From contig NZ_JAJMOX010000008.1 in assembly GCF_020991455.1 (NCBI RefSeq), positions 1 through 64,000 on the forward strand: DNA of 64,000 bases, in the 5' to 3' direction. This DNA is from Flavobacterium sp. JAS. Its GTDB lineage: Bacteria > Bacteroidota > Bacteroidia > Flavobacteriales > Flavobacteriaceae. The position numbers and the translations under genes were made by a program. The notes below the pieces were generated by a model. It was not told the origin of the DNA, ran no database searches, and saw only the letters and a list, made by a program, of their open reading frames with translations. Below, piece by piece: positions 1 to 9,764 of this stretch; positions within the stretch are counted from its first letter, which is position 1; each line of letters starts with the position of its first letter.

Positions 1-4
1 GTAA

Positions 5-1006
5 TTAGTTTAAAGCGTCGATTACTTCTTTGGTGATTTGAATGCTTTTTAGTTTTGCCTGATGATCAAAAATTGGACTGGTCACCATTAACTCATCTAT
101 TCTTGCGTAATCAATAAACTTTTTAAGATCGACTATTAACTGTTCTTTGTTTCCGGTAAAGGTGCAAGCTGTCATTTGATTGACATGAAAACGTTCTTCT
201 TCGCTCATAATATCATCCAGAGACGGAACTGGCGGCTGTAAACCTTTTCGATCGTTACGGATCAGGTTAAGGAACATTTGATACAAACTCGTGGATAGAA
301 ATTCGGCTTCTTCATTGGTGTCTGCGGCAACGATATTCACACACGCCATGGTTTTGGGTTTATCTAAAACTGCTGAAGCCTGGAAATTTTCGCGATAAAA
401 CTCAAATGCCTGAATCATTTGGCGTGGTGCAAAATGTCCAGCGAATGCATAAGGTAAACCATAAGCAGCAGCGAGAGCAGCACTTTCCATACTTGAACCT
501 AAAATCCAAATAGGGATATTTGTGCCTTCGGCTGGGAAAGCACGAACTTTTGCTGTAGCATTTTCTACTGAGAAATAATCCTGAAGCTTGGTTACATTTT
601 GCGGAAATCGCTGCGCTTGCTCGAAAAAATCTTTTCGGATTGCTTCGGCTGTTGGCTGATCTGTTCCTGGTGCTCTACCTAATCCTAAATCAATTCGGTT
701 TGGGTAAAGTGTTTCTAAGGTTCCGAATTGTTCGGCTACTATTAAAGGAGAATGGTTCGGCAACATGATTCCGCCTGAACCTACGCGAATGTTTTTTGTC
801 TGACTGGCGATATAACCTATTAAGACTACCGTTGCCGAGCTGGCCACATGTGCCATATTATGATGTTCGGCGAGCCAAAAACGCTTGTATCCTAATTGAT
901 CTGCGAGTTGCGCTATGTCTTTTGTTTTTTGAAATGTTTCGGTAGCATTGCTATCTTGTGTGATAATTGCTAGTTCTAATATAGAGACTGAAATTGGGTT
1001 TTTCAT
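5..1006 (-). CDS. LLM class flavin-dependent oxidoreductase (YhbW/MsnO8-like)
   Basis: This 333-residue protein belongs to the bacterial luciferase-like monooxygenase fold, which uses reduced flavin to oxidise small substrates in the cytoplasm; its own substrate cannot be read from the sequence. Family marks are the early RFWLAEHH segment, the IRVGSGGIMLPNHSP stretch and the DLGLGRAPGTD motif, all typical of the single-subunit YhbW/MsnO8 branch. An in-frame upstream ATG would add seven residues (MCKSKIF), but the ATG at 1006 opens directly into the conserved MKNPISVS strand and is preferred. The stop lies 5 bases from the window edge, so the downstream context is unseen. The family is clear; the reaction is unknown. 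Confidence 0.88.
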   Translation of the reverse strand: MKNPISVSILELAIITQDSNATETFQKTKDIAQLADQLGYKRFWLAEHHNMAHVASSATVVLIGYIASQTKNIRVGSGGIMLPNHSPLIVAEQFGTLETLYPNRIDLGLGRAPGTDQPTAEAIRKDFFEQAQRFPQNVTKLQDYFSVENATAKVRAFPAEGTNIPIWILGSSMESAALAAAYGLPYAFAGHFAPRQMIQAFEFYRENFQASAVLDKPKTMACVNIVAADTNEEAEFLSTSLYQMFLNLIRNDRKGLQPPVPSLDDIMSEEERFHVNQMTACTFTGNKEQLIVDLKKFIDYARIDELMVTSPIFDHQAKLKSIQITKEVIDALN

Positions 1007-1200
1007 GAAAATTTTTGATTTGCACAAAATTAATTCATTTATAGAGATGTCTTTTCTTTTCTAGTGTTAATAGAATTATAATGTTTCTCCTTAAAACCAA
1101 AACCACAATAAATCAGTCATTTTGATAATTAATTTAAAAAATATAGAGATTAATTAAATGTTTTTGCAGCCCAATTCCCCGAATTTTCTCAAATTATTTT

Positions 1201-1283
1201 TTTGCCACAGATTAGATGATTCTCTCAGATTTACCTAACCTGCGTGAAATAAAATCCATATAATCCTTTTAATCTATGGCAAA
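1201..1283. repeat. Dispersed TTTGCCACAGATTA...TAATCTATGGCAAA inverted repeat
   Basis: Left arm 1201-1214 and right arm 1270-1283 pair at 13 of 14 positions. The right half shares the string CCTTTTAATCTRTGGCAAA with a second element at 20674-20750, and a decayed relative lies at 28673-28770. It sits in the 286-base gap between two minus-strand genes. No T-run follows, so it looks like a dispersed palindromic repeat, not a terminator. Confidence 0.6.
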
Positions 1284-1292
1284 AACCTTTTT

Positions 1293-2510
1293 CTATTTTA
1301 GTTGAATCGTGATTAATTTATGTGTTGTTTTTCCGTCACTTGAAATTTTAAAATCTGGTGAATTTGATTCTATTTCGAATTTTGAAGGTGAATCAACAAA
1401 CAATGAAGAAATAGCACGATACCTAAATGTTTCCGGAATTTCAGGAAGTTCAATTGTTACTAAACCTTCTTTATTATTTTGCTCGTAATTGATTTTGATT
1501 CTGTCACGCAACCAAATATATTCGTAAACCTCCTGCCAAGGCGCCATCCAAATACTATCGTCTCCTTTTACTCCATATTTATTGGCAATTGTGGTCATAT
1601 AATATTTAAAATCCGAGAAACGCATACTCAACGACCACAGATTTTGATTTCCAACTCCATGTGTGAATTCATTATACCAAACTGGGTTTGGTGATTTTAC
1701 AACTGACGCTAAGGTTTCCAGATAATGATCCATAGTTTTAAAACCAATTGTATCTTGTGAACTATGAACAAAAGTCCTGGCATAAATCATTTTATCCAAA
1801 TTTACTTTTTCTTTCACATTAATTATTGGTCCTGAACCTACGTAAGAAGCCACTGAAAAAGAACCATTTGCCAATGCATCTCTTTCATATTCCAATTGAT
1901 ATCCGGGATCACTTTCGCCGCCAGGCACTACAAATTGCGACATCGTAAATCCTAAATTTTGTTTTATTGAAGCTGTATTCTCGGTTACTTCAGTCAAAAA
2001 ATTAGTTCCGTGTTTGGTTGCATGATGAAAGCCATGATTCAAAACATCCCAACCGGCATCATACATTTCTTTTACTTCAAGCCAGGAAAGATGTCCGCGA
2101 TTGGCTGGTAAATCTCCAATTGCTGCACCATTAACGGCTAATCCCAATTTAAACGGAATTTTGTTTCCCAAACCATTCGTATAAAAAAGACCTTTTGAAG
2201 TTGTTCCGTCTCCACCCTGATCGTTTTTCCATTCGCTAATCATTTTTCCGTTAATTTTTCCTCCATTCAATAATGGGAAAGCGGTTAAATAAGTAGATCG
2301 ATATCCATCATCGACAGTAAAACTGTACGCCAAATGTTTATTGAATTTTAAAGCAGAAGTTTGAATTTTTACTTTTTCAGTTGATTTTAATTTTATTTTA
2401 AAGGAAATCGATTTTGTTTTTAAGGAATCAACTTTAGGATTTGAAGTATTTGCTGAGCAAAAAAACATTCCATTGATAAGGACAAAAGAAATCAATAAAA
2501 ATGTTTTCAT
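1293..2510 (-). CDS. Secreted polysaccharide deacetylase family protein (CE4/NodB-like)
   Basis: The predicted enzyme removes acetyl or similar groups from a polysaccharide outside the cytoplasm. Residues 1-20 form a signal peptide (MKTFLLISFVLINGMFF followed by CSA). The metal site of the NodB fold is visible: the FTVDDG motif with Asp67/Asp68, and His159 with His162/His163 in NHGFHHATKHG. At 405 residues it is longer than a bare NodB domain; the C-terminal ~100 residues (after WQEVYEYIW) look like a beta-rich accessory domain. An upstream ATG at 2531 exists, but the start at 2510 gives the better signal peptide. The Cys at 18 lacks a good lipobox. It appears monocistronic. Substrate unknown. 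Confidence 0.82.
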   Translation of the reverse strand: MKTFLLISFVLINGMFFCSANTSNPKVDSLKTKSISFKIKLKSTEKVKIQTSALKFNKHLAYSFTVDDGYRSTYLTAFPLLNGGKINGKMISEWKNDQGGDGTTSKGLFYTNGLGNKIPFKLGLAVNGAAIGDLPANRGHLSWLEVKEMYDAGWDVLNHGFHHATKHGTNFLTEVTENTASIKQNLGFTMSQFVVPGGESDPGYQLEYERDALANGSFSVASYVGSGPIINVKEKVNLDKMIYARTFVHSSQDTIGFKTMDHYLETLASVVKSPNPVWYNEFTHGVGNQNLWSLSMRFSDFKYYMTTIANKYGVKGDDSIWMAPWQEVYEYIWLRDRIKINYEQNNKEGLVTIELPEIPETFRYRAISSLFVDSPSKFEIESNSPDFKISSDGKTTHKLITIQLK

Positions 2511-2544
2511 TTGGGGTTGTATTATATTCATTTGAAATATCTGA

Positions 2545-2559
2545 TTTAGAGTCTCTAAA
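2545..2559. promoter_or_regulatory. Perfect TTTAGAG-T-CTCTAAA palindrome ahead of the deacetylase gene
   Basis: A 7-base arm palindrome lies 35 bases upstream of the start codon at 2510, where a promoter or 5' leader is expected. It could be a repressor operator or a short leader hairpin. No regulator gene is adjacent, so its role is a guess from position and symmetry only. Confidence 0.25.
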
Positions 2560-2744
2560 GATACATTTCTTTGAAAAATTATGTTCCAAAAAATGATATT
2601 TCAATAGTTTAAAATCGCATTTAACGATATATAATAATTCTTATCGTACAAAATGCGAGAAGTTCTTTTATAATCAATACTTTACAAATAAGGCATGTAG
2701 TTTGTTATTTTCTAAATATTCAAAAAAATCTCAAACTACTTATT

Positions 2745-3536
2745 ATGTACCTATCTAATACAAAAACCATTGTGTTTATTACAGGAGCATTTGTGAGTCA
2801 TTCTTGCTGGCAGGAGTGGATAGTTTTTTTTGAAAATAAAGGATACAAAACTGTTGCGCCACCATGGCCGTACAAAAACGAATTGGCAGAAACTTTAAGA
2901 AGTGAACATCCAAATTCTAAAATTGCGCAGCTGCGCTTAAAAATCTTAATTGATTACTATACTGAAATTATCGAAAAACTATCAGAGAAACCCATCCTAA
3001 TTGGGCATTCTTACGGAGGTCTTTTGACCCAATTATTAATTCACAAAAAACTAGCCGCCACAGGAGTATGCATTCATTCTTTTCCTCCAAGGGGTGTTGT
3101 CACAACCAAATTCTCTTTTTATAAAGCAATATGGAAAACTTTGGGCTTTTTTTCTTCTACAAAAAAGACGCATTTAATGTCCTTTAAAGAATGGCAATAT
3201 GCTTTTACAAACGGAATGTCTTTTGAGGAACAAAAAGCATCTTATGAACAATTGTTGATTCCGGAATCTAAGCAAATAATACGCGACGTATTGTCAAATT
3301 CAGCTAAAATTAATTTTAAAAAAGCCCACGTTCCAATACTTTTTTTATCGGGTTCTAATGACAATATTATACCATCATCACTCAATTATTCTAATTTTAA
3401 GAAGTACAAAAACGTGCATTCTATAACGTGTTATAAGGAATTTGAAAATAGAAACCATTTTGTTCTAGGACAATTGGACTGGAAAGAAACCGCAGATTTT
3501 ATTGTCAATTGGCTGGAGAAAATCAGTTTAATTTAA
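2745..3536 (+). CDS. Alpha/beta hydrolase
   Basis: A 263-residue cytoplasmic protein of the alpha/beta-hydrolase fold. The nucleophile elbow is IGHSYGG (GxSxG with Ser near residue 89), the acid is probably Asp in [11 protein letters not shown], and the base is His in NRNHFVLGQ near the C-terminus. There is no signal peptide. The early [14 protein letters not shown] segment supplies the oxyanion-hole region. It resembles broad-specificity esterases or lactonases, and the substrate cannot be named. Its last 9 bases overlap the 3' end of the convergent sigma-54 regulator, so no terminator fits between the two genes. Confidence 0.85.
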   Translation: MYLSNTKTIVFITGAFVSHSCWQEWIVFFENKGYKTVAPPWPYKNELAETLRSEHPNSKIAQLRLKILIDYYTEIIEKLSEKPILIGHSYGGLLTQLLIHKKLAATGVCIHSFPPRGVVTTKFSFYKAIWKTLGFFSSTKKTHLMSFKEWQYAFTNGMSFEEQKASYEQLLIPESKQIIRDVLSNSAKINFKKAHVPILFLSGSNDNIIPSSLNYSNFKKYKNVHSITCYKEFENRNHFVLGQLDWKETADFIVNWLEKISLI

Positions 3537-5510
3537 TTCTCTTTTGATTTCCAGTTTTTTGATTTTTGAATTTAATGTTGAAGGATGTATGTCCAGAATT
3601 TCTGCTGCACCACCGGTTCCTGATATTTTTCCGTTGCATTTTTTCAGGATGTACAAAATATAATCTCTTTCGTTTTCCAGAATAGTTTTGATCGAAAATG
3701 ACTCGTTTGCCTGATCAGGGTGCATTTTTGAAGATGACGAAAATTCGATTTCTTTAATTGTGTTTCCGTCCGTCAATAAAATTGCGCGTTGTATCACATG
3801 TTCTAATTCTCTAATATTTCCCGGCCAGTTGTAATTCATGATTTGCTGTAAAGCATCTTCTGAAAATACAGGAGCTTTTCGCCCCATTTTCTCACTGTAA
3901 ACCTGAGTAAAATAGTTTGCTAATTCCGGAATATCTTCTTTTCGTTTTTTTAATGGCGGAACTAAGATTGGAAAAACATGCAAACGATAATACAAATCCA
4001 TTCTAAATCGTCCGGCAGCAACTTCCTCTTCTAAGTTTTTATTGGTGGCGGCAATAATTCTAACATCAACTTTTAGAGGCTCTTTTCCACCAATACGTTC
4101 GATTTCTCTTTCCTGCAAAACGCGCAATAGTTTAACCTGAAGTTCTAATGGCATCTCTCCTATTTCATCTAAAAAAATAGTTCCACCATCGGCCAATTCA
4201 AATTTACCAATTCGTCTGTCTAAAGCTCCTGTAAAAGCACCTCTTTCGTGTCCGAAAAGCAATGATTCTGCAAGATTTTCAGGAATGGCCCCACAATTTA
4301 TAATGACCAAGGGTTTGTCTTTTCGAGGTGAAAGTGCATGAATGCTTTGAGCGATTTTTTCTTTTCCTGTTCCGCTTTCGCCCAAAACTAAAACGGAAGT
4401 ATCTGAAGGAGCTACTTTTCTAATATGGTCAAAAACAGTTATCATTTGACTGCTGTTTCCTATTATTCCCTCAAAGCCAATTATTCTTTTTTCAGAAGCT
4501 GAACTTTTACTTACGGTTTCTTTTTTTACTTTTTCACCCACATTCAAAACTTCTCCTGAATTGGCTTTATTGATAAACTGAAGTAGATTATTTTCTAAGT
4601 TTGATAGCAGTTTTAAATTTCCATCAGAATACACGCTGAAATTTCGACTGTAAAAAGTAAAATAAAATTTTTGAGCTGATGCGATTGTAATTGGGAAAAC
4701 CAAATACGATTTGATTCCGAAATTATGAGCAATTAAACTTTTTATTGGTGCTTCCTGAAAATTATTTATCAATGATTCTTCGCTATATATGATAGGTTTT
4801 GCATCAGGTCTTGATTTTTTATAAGTCTCATTTAATTCTTTTACCGAAACATCTGCTATTTTAGATAGTTTTTCGGGACTTATAATCTGATAATCATCTA
4901 TGTTTTTACGCATAATACCCAAATTATCATAACTTGTCGTATTCAGAAAACCAACTTCTAAGTAATCAAACGAAATAAAGGATTGTATTTTTTTTGCAAG
5001 CAATAACAATGCATCTTCCCATTTCAAATCAGAATTTACAATTTCATTGATAGCATTCTGAAGCTGTAATTGTTGCATCAACTGCGATTCTAAACTATAT
5101 TCCTGACGATAAAAAGCAATCTCAAGCGTGGTTAAAACATCTTGTTCTCTAAAAGGTTTTACGATAAATCCGTAGGGCTGTGTGGTTTTTGCCTGATCTA
5201 AAATACTTTTGCTGGAATTGGCCGAAATAAAGATGAATCCAATATGCTTTTCTTTTAAAATCTGAGCCAATTCGATTCCGTTTCGGGTTCCTTTTAGCAT
5301 AATATCTAAAAACACCAAATCAGGCTTTTCACTTTCAATTTGTTCTAATGCCTTATCAACAGAACGTGCAATTCCAGTCACTTCATAATTTGCTTTTTCG
5401 AGTATTAATTGCAAATCATGTGCTTCAATAAATTGATCTTCAACAATTAAAATTCGCTTTTTAAATATTGTTTCAGATACATTATTTATTCCACTGGAAT
5501 TCGTTTTCAT
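3528..5510 (-). CDS. Sigma-54-dependent response regulator, REC-GAF-AAA+-Fis (NtrC type)
   Basis: A 660-residue transcription activator that remodels sigma-54 RNA polymerase when phosphorylated. The N-terminal receiver (about 18-135) has the acidic pocket IVEDQ and phospho-acceptor Asp69 in VFLDIML. A GAF-like domain spans about 150-310. The AAA+ domain (about 345-575) shows Walker A GESGTGKE, the sigma-54 contact loop GAFTGA and Walker [11 protein letters not shown] Fis-type helix-turn-helix ends the protein ([18 protein letters not shown]). It is divergent from the TPR histidine kinase at 5716, with a 205-base shared gap, so that kinase is a candidate partner. The extra GAF domain is absent from the second activator at 8209 and suggests an additional small-molecule input. 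Confidence 0.93.
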   Translation of the reverse strand: MKTNSSGINNVSETIFKKRILIVEDQFIEAHDLQLILEKANYEVTGIARSVDKALEQIESEKPDLVFLDIMLKGTRNGIELAQILKEKHIGFIFISANSSKSILDQAKTTQPYGFIVKPFREQDVLTTLEIAFYRQEYSLESQLMQQLQLQNAINEIVNSDLKWEDALLLLAKKIQSFISFDYLEVGFLNTTSYDNLGIMRKNIDDYQIISPEKLSKIADVSVKELNETYKKSRPDAKPIIYSEESLINNFQEAPIKSLIAHNFGIKSYLVFPITIASAQKFYFTFYSRNFSVYSDGNLKLLSNLENNLLQFINKANSGEVLNVGEKVKKETVSKSSASEKRIIGFEGIIGNSSQMITVFDHIRKVAPSDTSVLVLGESGTGKEKIAQSIHALSPRKDKPLVIINCGAIPENLAESLLFGHERGAFTGALDRRIGKFELADGGTIFLDEIGEMPLELQVKLLRVLQEREIERIGGKEPLKVDVRIIAATNKNLEEEVAAGRFRMDLYYRLHVFPILVPPLKKRKEDIPELANYFTQVYSEKMGRKAPVFSEDALQQIMNYNWPGNIRELEHVIQRAILLTDGNTIKEIEFSSSSKMHPDQANESFSIKTILENERDYILYILKKCNGKISGTGGAAEILDIHPSTLNSKIKKLEIKRELN

Positions 5511-5667
5511 AATTATAGCGTTTTGGCGTTATATTAATCTAATATATCAGTATAAAATTAGTTAATTTTACGAAGCAAAACCTCGATTTCTTTAAATTTA
5601 AATCATAAAATAACGCTTTTATGTGAATTTTCCTGATATTATTTCAAACCATTAAAAGCCTTTATTT

Positions 5668-5675
5668 TATATTTG
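5668..5675 (+). promoter_or_regulatory. Candidate Bacteroidota -7 element TATATTTG
   Basis: This matches the TAnnTTTG -7 consensus of Bacteroidota housekeeping promoters, 41 bases upstream of the kinase ATG at 5716. No convincing TTTG -33 element was seen at the expected spacing. Confidence 0.35.
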
Positions 5676-5715
5676 TTTACCACAAGACCTTAACAAATTT
5701 AATCCTGAGCAAAAT

Positions 5716-8148
5716 ATGAAACAATTCTATTTTTTATATTTTTTATTCTTTCTCATATTTCAATCTTGGGCACAAACTTCGCCTTCAGTAACTAAATATG
5801 ACTTAAAGAAAAAAAGGCTTTTGATTCAGGCTTCTTCCATCTATTTATACAACTCAAATCAGGGTGCAATTGATGTAGACAGTTCTGTTGTTCTGGCTTG
5901 CAAAGCTTATAAATTACCGGTTTCTTTAACTTACGACGAAGGATTTAATGATGGTTCTTATTTAATTGGAAAAGATTTAATAGAAAAAGGAGATACTAAT
6001 TCGGTAAAACGCCTTCTGGCAAAATCAAAAGGTGAGGATCAAATTAAATTATTGATACAATTAGGAAACTTTTACCTTTTTAAACCCGGAACAAAACCCG
6101 AAGACTTACAAGATGCCTTCTTATATATCAAAGAAGCAGTTGATTCAAGTAATTCCCTTAAACTAAAAAAATGGCAACATCAGAGTTTATTGTTGTTAGG
6201 CAAGTATTATTTTCAAGCAAATAATCAACCGGAAGGAAAGAAATACTTTTCGCAGGTTATCAATGAATGCCGAAAACAGAATGATAAACTTGGCCTTGCA
6301 GATGCTCTCGATGCATATGGAACTCTACTGTCTAATTTCGATCCTGAAAAAGAGAAAACACTTCAGGAAGCCATTTCTCTTTATGCCGCATTGGGATTAG
6401 AAGAAAAAAGAATAGAAAACTACATGAAAATTACCACCATCTATTTTTGGACAGGAAGAATCGATGAGGCTAAAAAAAGATTGTATCAAAATTTAATCGA
6501 TTTGAGAAAAATTGGTTTCACACACCAGCAATTTGCAGAAACAACCATTGTATTTATCGAATTGAATCAGCGTAACTTAAAAAGCGCTTTGTACTATGCT
6601 CTAAAAAGTATAAAAAGGATGGACGCTGAAAAAGATTATACTTTAGGCGATATTTTTTACATGCGTTTGGGAGATGTATACAATACAATGGGACATAGCG
6701 AGGAAGCACTGGAACTGTATAAAAAAAGTATCGAAATAGGGCAGCAAACTTTAAATAGCGGTACCTGGTATAAAAGCTTTTTTAGTGCTGTTACAGCTCT
6801 ATCCTTAAAGGGAAAAAATAAAGAAGCTCTTGATTATATTAATTCAATGACTGCACAATATCCGCCAAAAATTGTTTTTGATAAAATGTCTGTTGCTTTC
6901 ATTAAAGCTAATTGTTATAATGGTCTGAAGGATAACTTACAAACCGAAAAATATTTTAAGGAAATGGACTATTATGCACAACAGTTAACTGCTCCTGAAA
7001 CCTTTAGAGAAGTTGTTTACGAATATACTTTGATGGCTTTGTTTTATGCTAATACAAATCGCCCACAAAAGGCAAAATTCTATACTGATAAAGTCTTTGC
7101 ACTTTGTAAAGCCAATAATAAAACCTACAATTCAGAAGTGTTTCAGGTTTTATTATTCAAAATAGATTCTATTAACGGGAACTACAAAGGTGCTTTAACA
7201 CATTTTCAAAATTACAAAAAGCTGAGTGACTCAATTATTGGCAACACTAAGAACAAACAAATCGAAGAGTTAAAAATTGAATATGAGACTAAAAATAAAG
7301 AAGAAAAAATAAAGCTTTTAAACGATCAGTCGAAATTGCAGGAAAGTGAATTACAAAAATCAAAACTCTTGAATACTTTATCGATTTGGAGTTTGATTTT
7401 ACTGTTAATTACGATTGGTTTGCTGTATAATCGATATCGTCTAAAACAACGAAATCATGCTAAGCTTGAACTCAAAGAAAAAGAAATCAAACACAAAAAC
7501 ACTAATCTGAGGCATTTACTTCATGAAAAAGAATGGCTTTTGAAAGAAATTCATCATCGTGTAAAAAATAATCTTCAAACCGTAATAAGTCTGTTGAATT
7601 CACAATCGGCTTATTTGGATAATGATGTGGCATTATCGGCGATAAAAAACAGTCAGCATCGAATTCATTCCATGTCTTTGATTCATCAAAAATTGTATAA
7701 TTCTGAGAATATTTCGACAATAAATATGCCAAATTATATCAGAGAATTGATTGAATATTTGAAAGAATCCTTCAATCTTGGGCAAAGAATTAGGTTCGAA
7801 ATAAAAATAGATCCGCTAGAATTAGATGTTGCACAAGCAGTTCCGCTTGGACTTATTTTGAATGAAGCTATTACCAATTCAATTAAATATGCTTTTCCGG
7901 ATGATCGAAGCGGAATGATTTTTATTTCGCTTGAAGCAACGACAAAAAATCGTTATTTATTGACAATATCTGATAACGGAATTGGTATTGATACAGATTT
8001 TAGCGGTAAGAAAATCAATTCGTTTGGGATGAGTTTAATAAAAGGTTTGAGTGATGATCTGGATGCAGAATTTTCAATGGAAAACAATAACGGAACGATT
8101 TTGAAAATTGAATTTTCGCAAGAATTTCCAATCAATCAAAAAAGTTGA
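5716..8148 (+). CDS. Tetratricopeptide-repeat sensor histidine kinase (HisKA_2 family)
   Basis: An 810-residue membrane-anchored kinase. A signal peptide (residues 1-19, ending SWAQ) leads to a periplasmic TPR solenoid to about residue 500 (for example MGHSEEALELYKKSIEIG). A coiled coil, one transmembrane helix (about 555-573, SIWSLILLLITIGLLY) and a linker coil follow. The dimerisation domain carries EIHHRVKNNLQ, with the acceptor His at 613/614, and a HATPase_c domain shows NEAITNSIKYAF and DNGIGI. HisKA_2 kinases differ from the HisKA type of the two other kinases in this window. It lies between two NtrC-type regulators, divergent from one and 60 bases upstream of the other in the same direction, and the latter is its likeliest partner. 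The signal is unknown. Confidence 0.9.
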   Translation: MKQFYFLYFLFFLIFQSWAQTSPSVTKYDLKKKRLLIQASSIYLYNSNQGAIDVDSSVVLACKAYKLPVSLTYDEGFNDGSYLIGKDLIEKGDTNSVKRLLAKSKGEDQIKLLIQLGNFYLFKPGTKPEDLQDAFLYIKEAVDSSNSLKLKKWQHQSLLLLGKYYFQANNQPEGKKYFSQVINECRKQNDKLGLADALDAYGTLLSNFDPEKEKTLQEAISLYAALGLEEKRIENYMKITTIYFWTGRIDEAKKRLYQNLIDLRKIGFTHQQFAETTIVFIELNQRNLKSALYYALKSIKRMDAEKDYTLGDIFYMRLGDVYNTMGHSEEALELYKKSIEIGQQTLNSGTWYKSFFSAVTALSLKGKNKEALDYINSMTAQYPPKIVFDKMSVAFIKANCYNGLKDNLQTEKYFKEMDYYAQQLTAPETFREVVYEYTLMALFYANTNRPQKAKFYTDKVFALCKANNKTYNSEVFQVLLFKIDSINGNYKGALTHFQNYKKLSDSIIGNTKNKQIEELKIEYETKNKEEKIKLLNDQSKLQESELQKSKLLNTLSIWSLILLLITIGLLYNRYRLKQRNHAKLELKEKEIKHKNTNLRHLLHEKEWLLKEIHHRVKNNLQTVISLLNSQSAYLDNDVALSAIKNSQHRIHSMSLIHQKLYNSENISTINMPNYIRELIEYLKESFNLGQRIRFEIKIDPLELDVAQAVPLGLILNEAITNSIKYAFPDDRSGMIFISLEATTKNRYLLTISDNGIGIDTDFSGKKINSFGMSLIKGLSDDLDAEFSMENNNGTILKIEFSQEFPINQKS

Positions 8149-8208
8149 ATGATTTAAAACCTAAATTTGTATCTCGAAAACAAATTTCGATTCAAGACTT
8201 TTCCTCAA

Positions 8209-9549
8209 ATGACACATAAAATTTTAATTATAGACGACGAAGAAAAACTCAGAAATCTGTTGGCACGCATCATTAAATCAGAAGGATTTGAAGTTTTTGA
8301 AGCCAAAGATTTGAAATCTGGTTTTAAGAAACTCGAACAAACAGATATTGATGTTGTTTTATGTGATGTAAAATTACCTGACGGAAATGGTGTTGATTTT
8401 CTGCAAAACATAAAAGGAAGTTTTCCTTTGATCGAAGTCATCTTACTAACAGCTTTCGGAAATATTCCGGATGGTGTTCAGGCCATGAAAAATGGTGCTT
8501 TTGATTATATTGTAAAAGGTGATGATAACGACAAAATTATTCCGCTTTTATACAAAGCCGTCGAAAAAGCGCATTTGCAGAAAAAAGTTCAGCAATTAGA
8601 AAAACGTATTAGCGATAAATATTCTTTCAATACCATTATAGGAAAATCTAAAGGAATCGAACAAGTTATTGATCTTGCCAAAAAAGTAGCTAAAACCGAT
8701 TCGACTGTTTTGCTTACCGGCGAAACCGGAACCGGAAAAGAAGTTTTTGCCCAAGCCATTCATGAAAATAGCAATCGTGTTGGAAAATCGTTTGTGGCTC
8801 TAAACTGCAGTACTTTTAGTAAAGAAATTCTCGAAAGTGAACTATTCGGACACAAACAAGGTGCTTTTACCGGAGCTTTAAAAGATAAAAAAGGTTTTAT
8901 TGAAGAAGCCAATGGTGGAACTTTATTTCTTGATGAAATTGGAGAAATGCCAATAGAGTTACAGGCAAAATTACTCCGTGTTTTAGAAACCAGCGAATAT
9001 ATCCCGATTGGTGATACAACTCCAAAAAAATCAAATTTTAGATTAATAGCTGCGACCAATAGAGATTTAAAAATAGAAAGTGAAGAACACCGTTTCCGTT
9101 CTGACTTATATTTCCGTTTGAATATTTTTGAAATTACACTTCCGCCTTTACGCGAAAGAATAAAAGATATTGGTCCACTTACTCATTCTTTTGTCAAACA
9201 ATTTTCTGAAAAAACGAATAAAAAAACCTTAGATATCGCTGATGATTTTCTTCAGAAATTAGAAAATTATTCGTGGCCGGGAAACATTCGAGAACTTAAA
9301 AATGTTATCGAAAGATCTGTAATTTTAAGCAACGGAACTATTTTAACTTGTGATGTTTTGCCTTACGAAATGCAGCATCAACCTGAAAAACCAACAAAGT
9401 CAATGTCGGCTTTCTCTATGCAAAGTGTAGAAAAACTTCATATTCAGAAGGTTTTAAACTATACGAAAGGTAATAAAGCAGAAACGGCCAGATTGTTGGA
9501 AATTGGTATTGCTACTTTATATCGAAAGTTAGAAGAATATAACTTATAG
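8209..9549 (+). CDS. Sigma-54-dependent response regulator, REC-AAA+-Fis (NtrC type), next to kdp
   Basis: A 446-residue activator. The receiver holds Asp53 (VLCDVKLPDG) and Lys103. The AAA+ domain has Walker A GETGTGKE (171-178), GAFTGA (218-223) and Walker B LFLDEIGE (about 239-246). A Fis-type helix-turn-helix closes the protein (GNKAETARLLEIGIATLYRKL). An upstream in-frame TTG at 8167 would add 14 residues, but the ATG at 8209 opens straight into the receiver (MTHKILIIDDEE) and is preferred. It follows the TPR kinase by 60 bases and precedes the kdp genes by 215 bases. Its target may be the kdp promoter, since no KdpE is present. That link is inferred from position. Confidence 0.9.
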   Translation: MTHKILIIDDEEKLRNLLARIIKSEGFEVFEAKDLKSGFKKLEQTDIDVVLCDVKLPDGNGVDFLQNIKGSFPLIEVILLTAFGNIPDGVQAMKNGAFDYIVKGDDNDKIIPLLYKAVEKAHLQKKVQQLEKRISDKYSFNTIIGKSKGIEQVIDLAKKVAKTDSTVLLTGETGTGKEVFAQAIHENSNRVGKSFVALNCSTFSKEILESELFGHKQGAFTGALKDKKGFIEEANGGTLFLDEIGEMPIELQAKLLRVLETSEYIPIGDTTPKKSNFRLIAATNRDLKIESEEHRFRSDLYFRLNIFEITLPPLRERIKDIGPLTHSFVKQFSEKTNKKTLDIADDFLQKLENYSWPGNIRELKNVIERSVILSNGTILTCDVLPYEMQHQPEKPTKSMSAFSMQSVEKLHIQKVLNYTKGNKAETARLLEIGIATLYRKLEEYNL

Positions 9550-9550
9550 C

Positions 9551-9589
9551 ACGATTCCTGCAAGGTTTTGAGAACCTTGTAGGAATCGT
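9551..9589. repeat. AAGGTTTT...AACCTT palindrome, copy 1
   Basis: Arms 9551-9567 and 9573-9589 pair at 16 of 17 positions around a short loop, starting one base after the activator's stop codon. The core CCTGCAAGGTTTT/AACCTTGTAGG is the same element as two copies flanking 14883-15097. No T-run follows, so the proper terminator is probably the next hairpin at 9620. Confidence 0.75.
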
Positions 9590-9619
9590 TAATAGCCAAG
9601 ACAACCTTATCATTTCAAT

Positions 9620-9649
9620 AAAAGCTTATCATTTTGATAGGCTTTTTTT
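9620..9649 (+). terminator. Rho-independent terminator after the sigma-54 activator gene
   Basis: A stem AAAAGC-TATCA / TGATA-GCTTTT (one T·G pair) with loop TTT is followed by a run of seven T. It separates the two-component operon from the kdp genes, so kdp needs its own promoter between 9650 and 9765. Confidence 0.75.
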
Positions 9650-9658
9650 ATGCCTCAT

Positions 9659-9736
9659 TTTTGGCATAAAACTACATTCCTTTTATTTACAACACTTTAG
9701 CACCATTCTTATTTTTTCGGAACATATTTTGGCATA
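9659..9736 (+). promoter_or_regulatory. Two direct TTTTGGCATA copies in the kdp promoter region
   Basis: The decamer TTTTGGCATA occurs at 9659-9668 and 9727-9736, 68 bases apart, in the short gap that must contain the kdp promoter. Each includes TGGCA, the -24 half of a sigma-54 promoter, but neither has a GC 12 bases on. A GGAAC-to-TGGCA pair at about 9719-9732 is one base off the strict spacing. The pair may be activator binding sites or promoter parts. Weak evidence. Confidence 0.3.
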
Positions 9737-9764
9737 AGTGAGATGAACAAAAAAAATCATTCTC

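Noticed and set aside
9710..9740. A firm sigma-54 promoter for kdp
   Set aside because: The GG-to-GC distance is one base off and the -12 half is poor, so it is listed only as a possibility.
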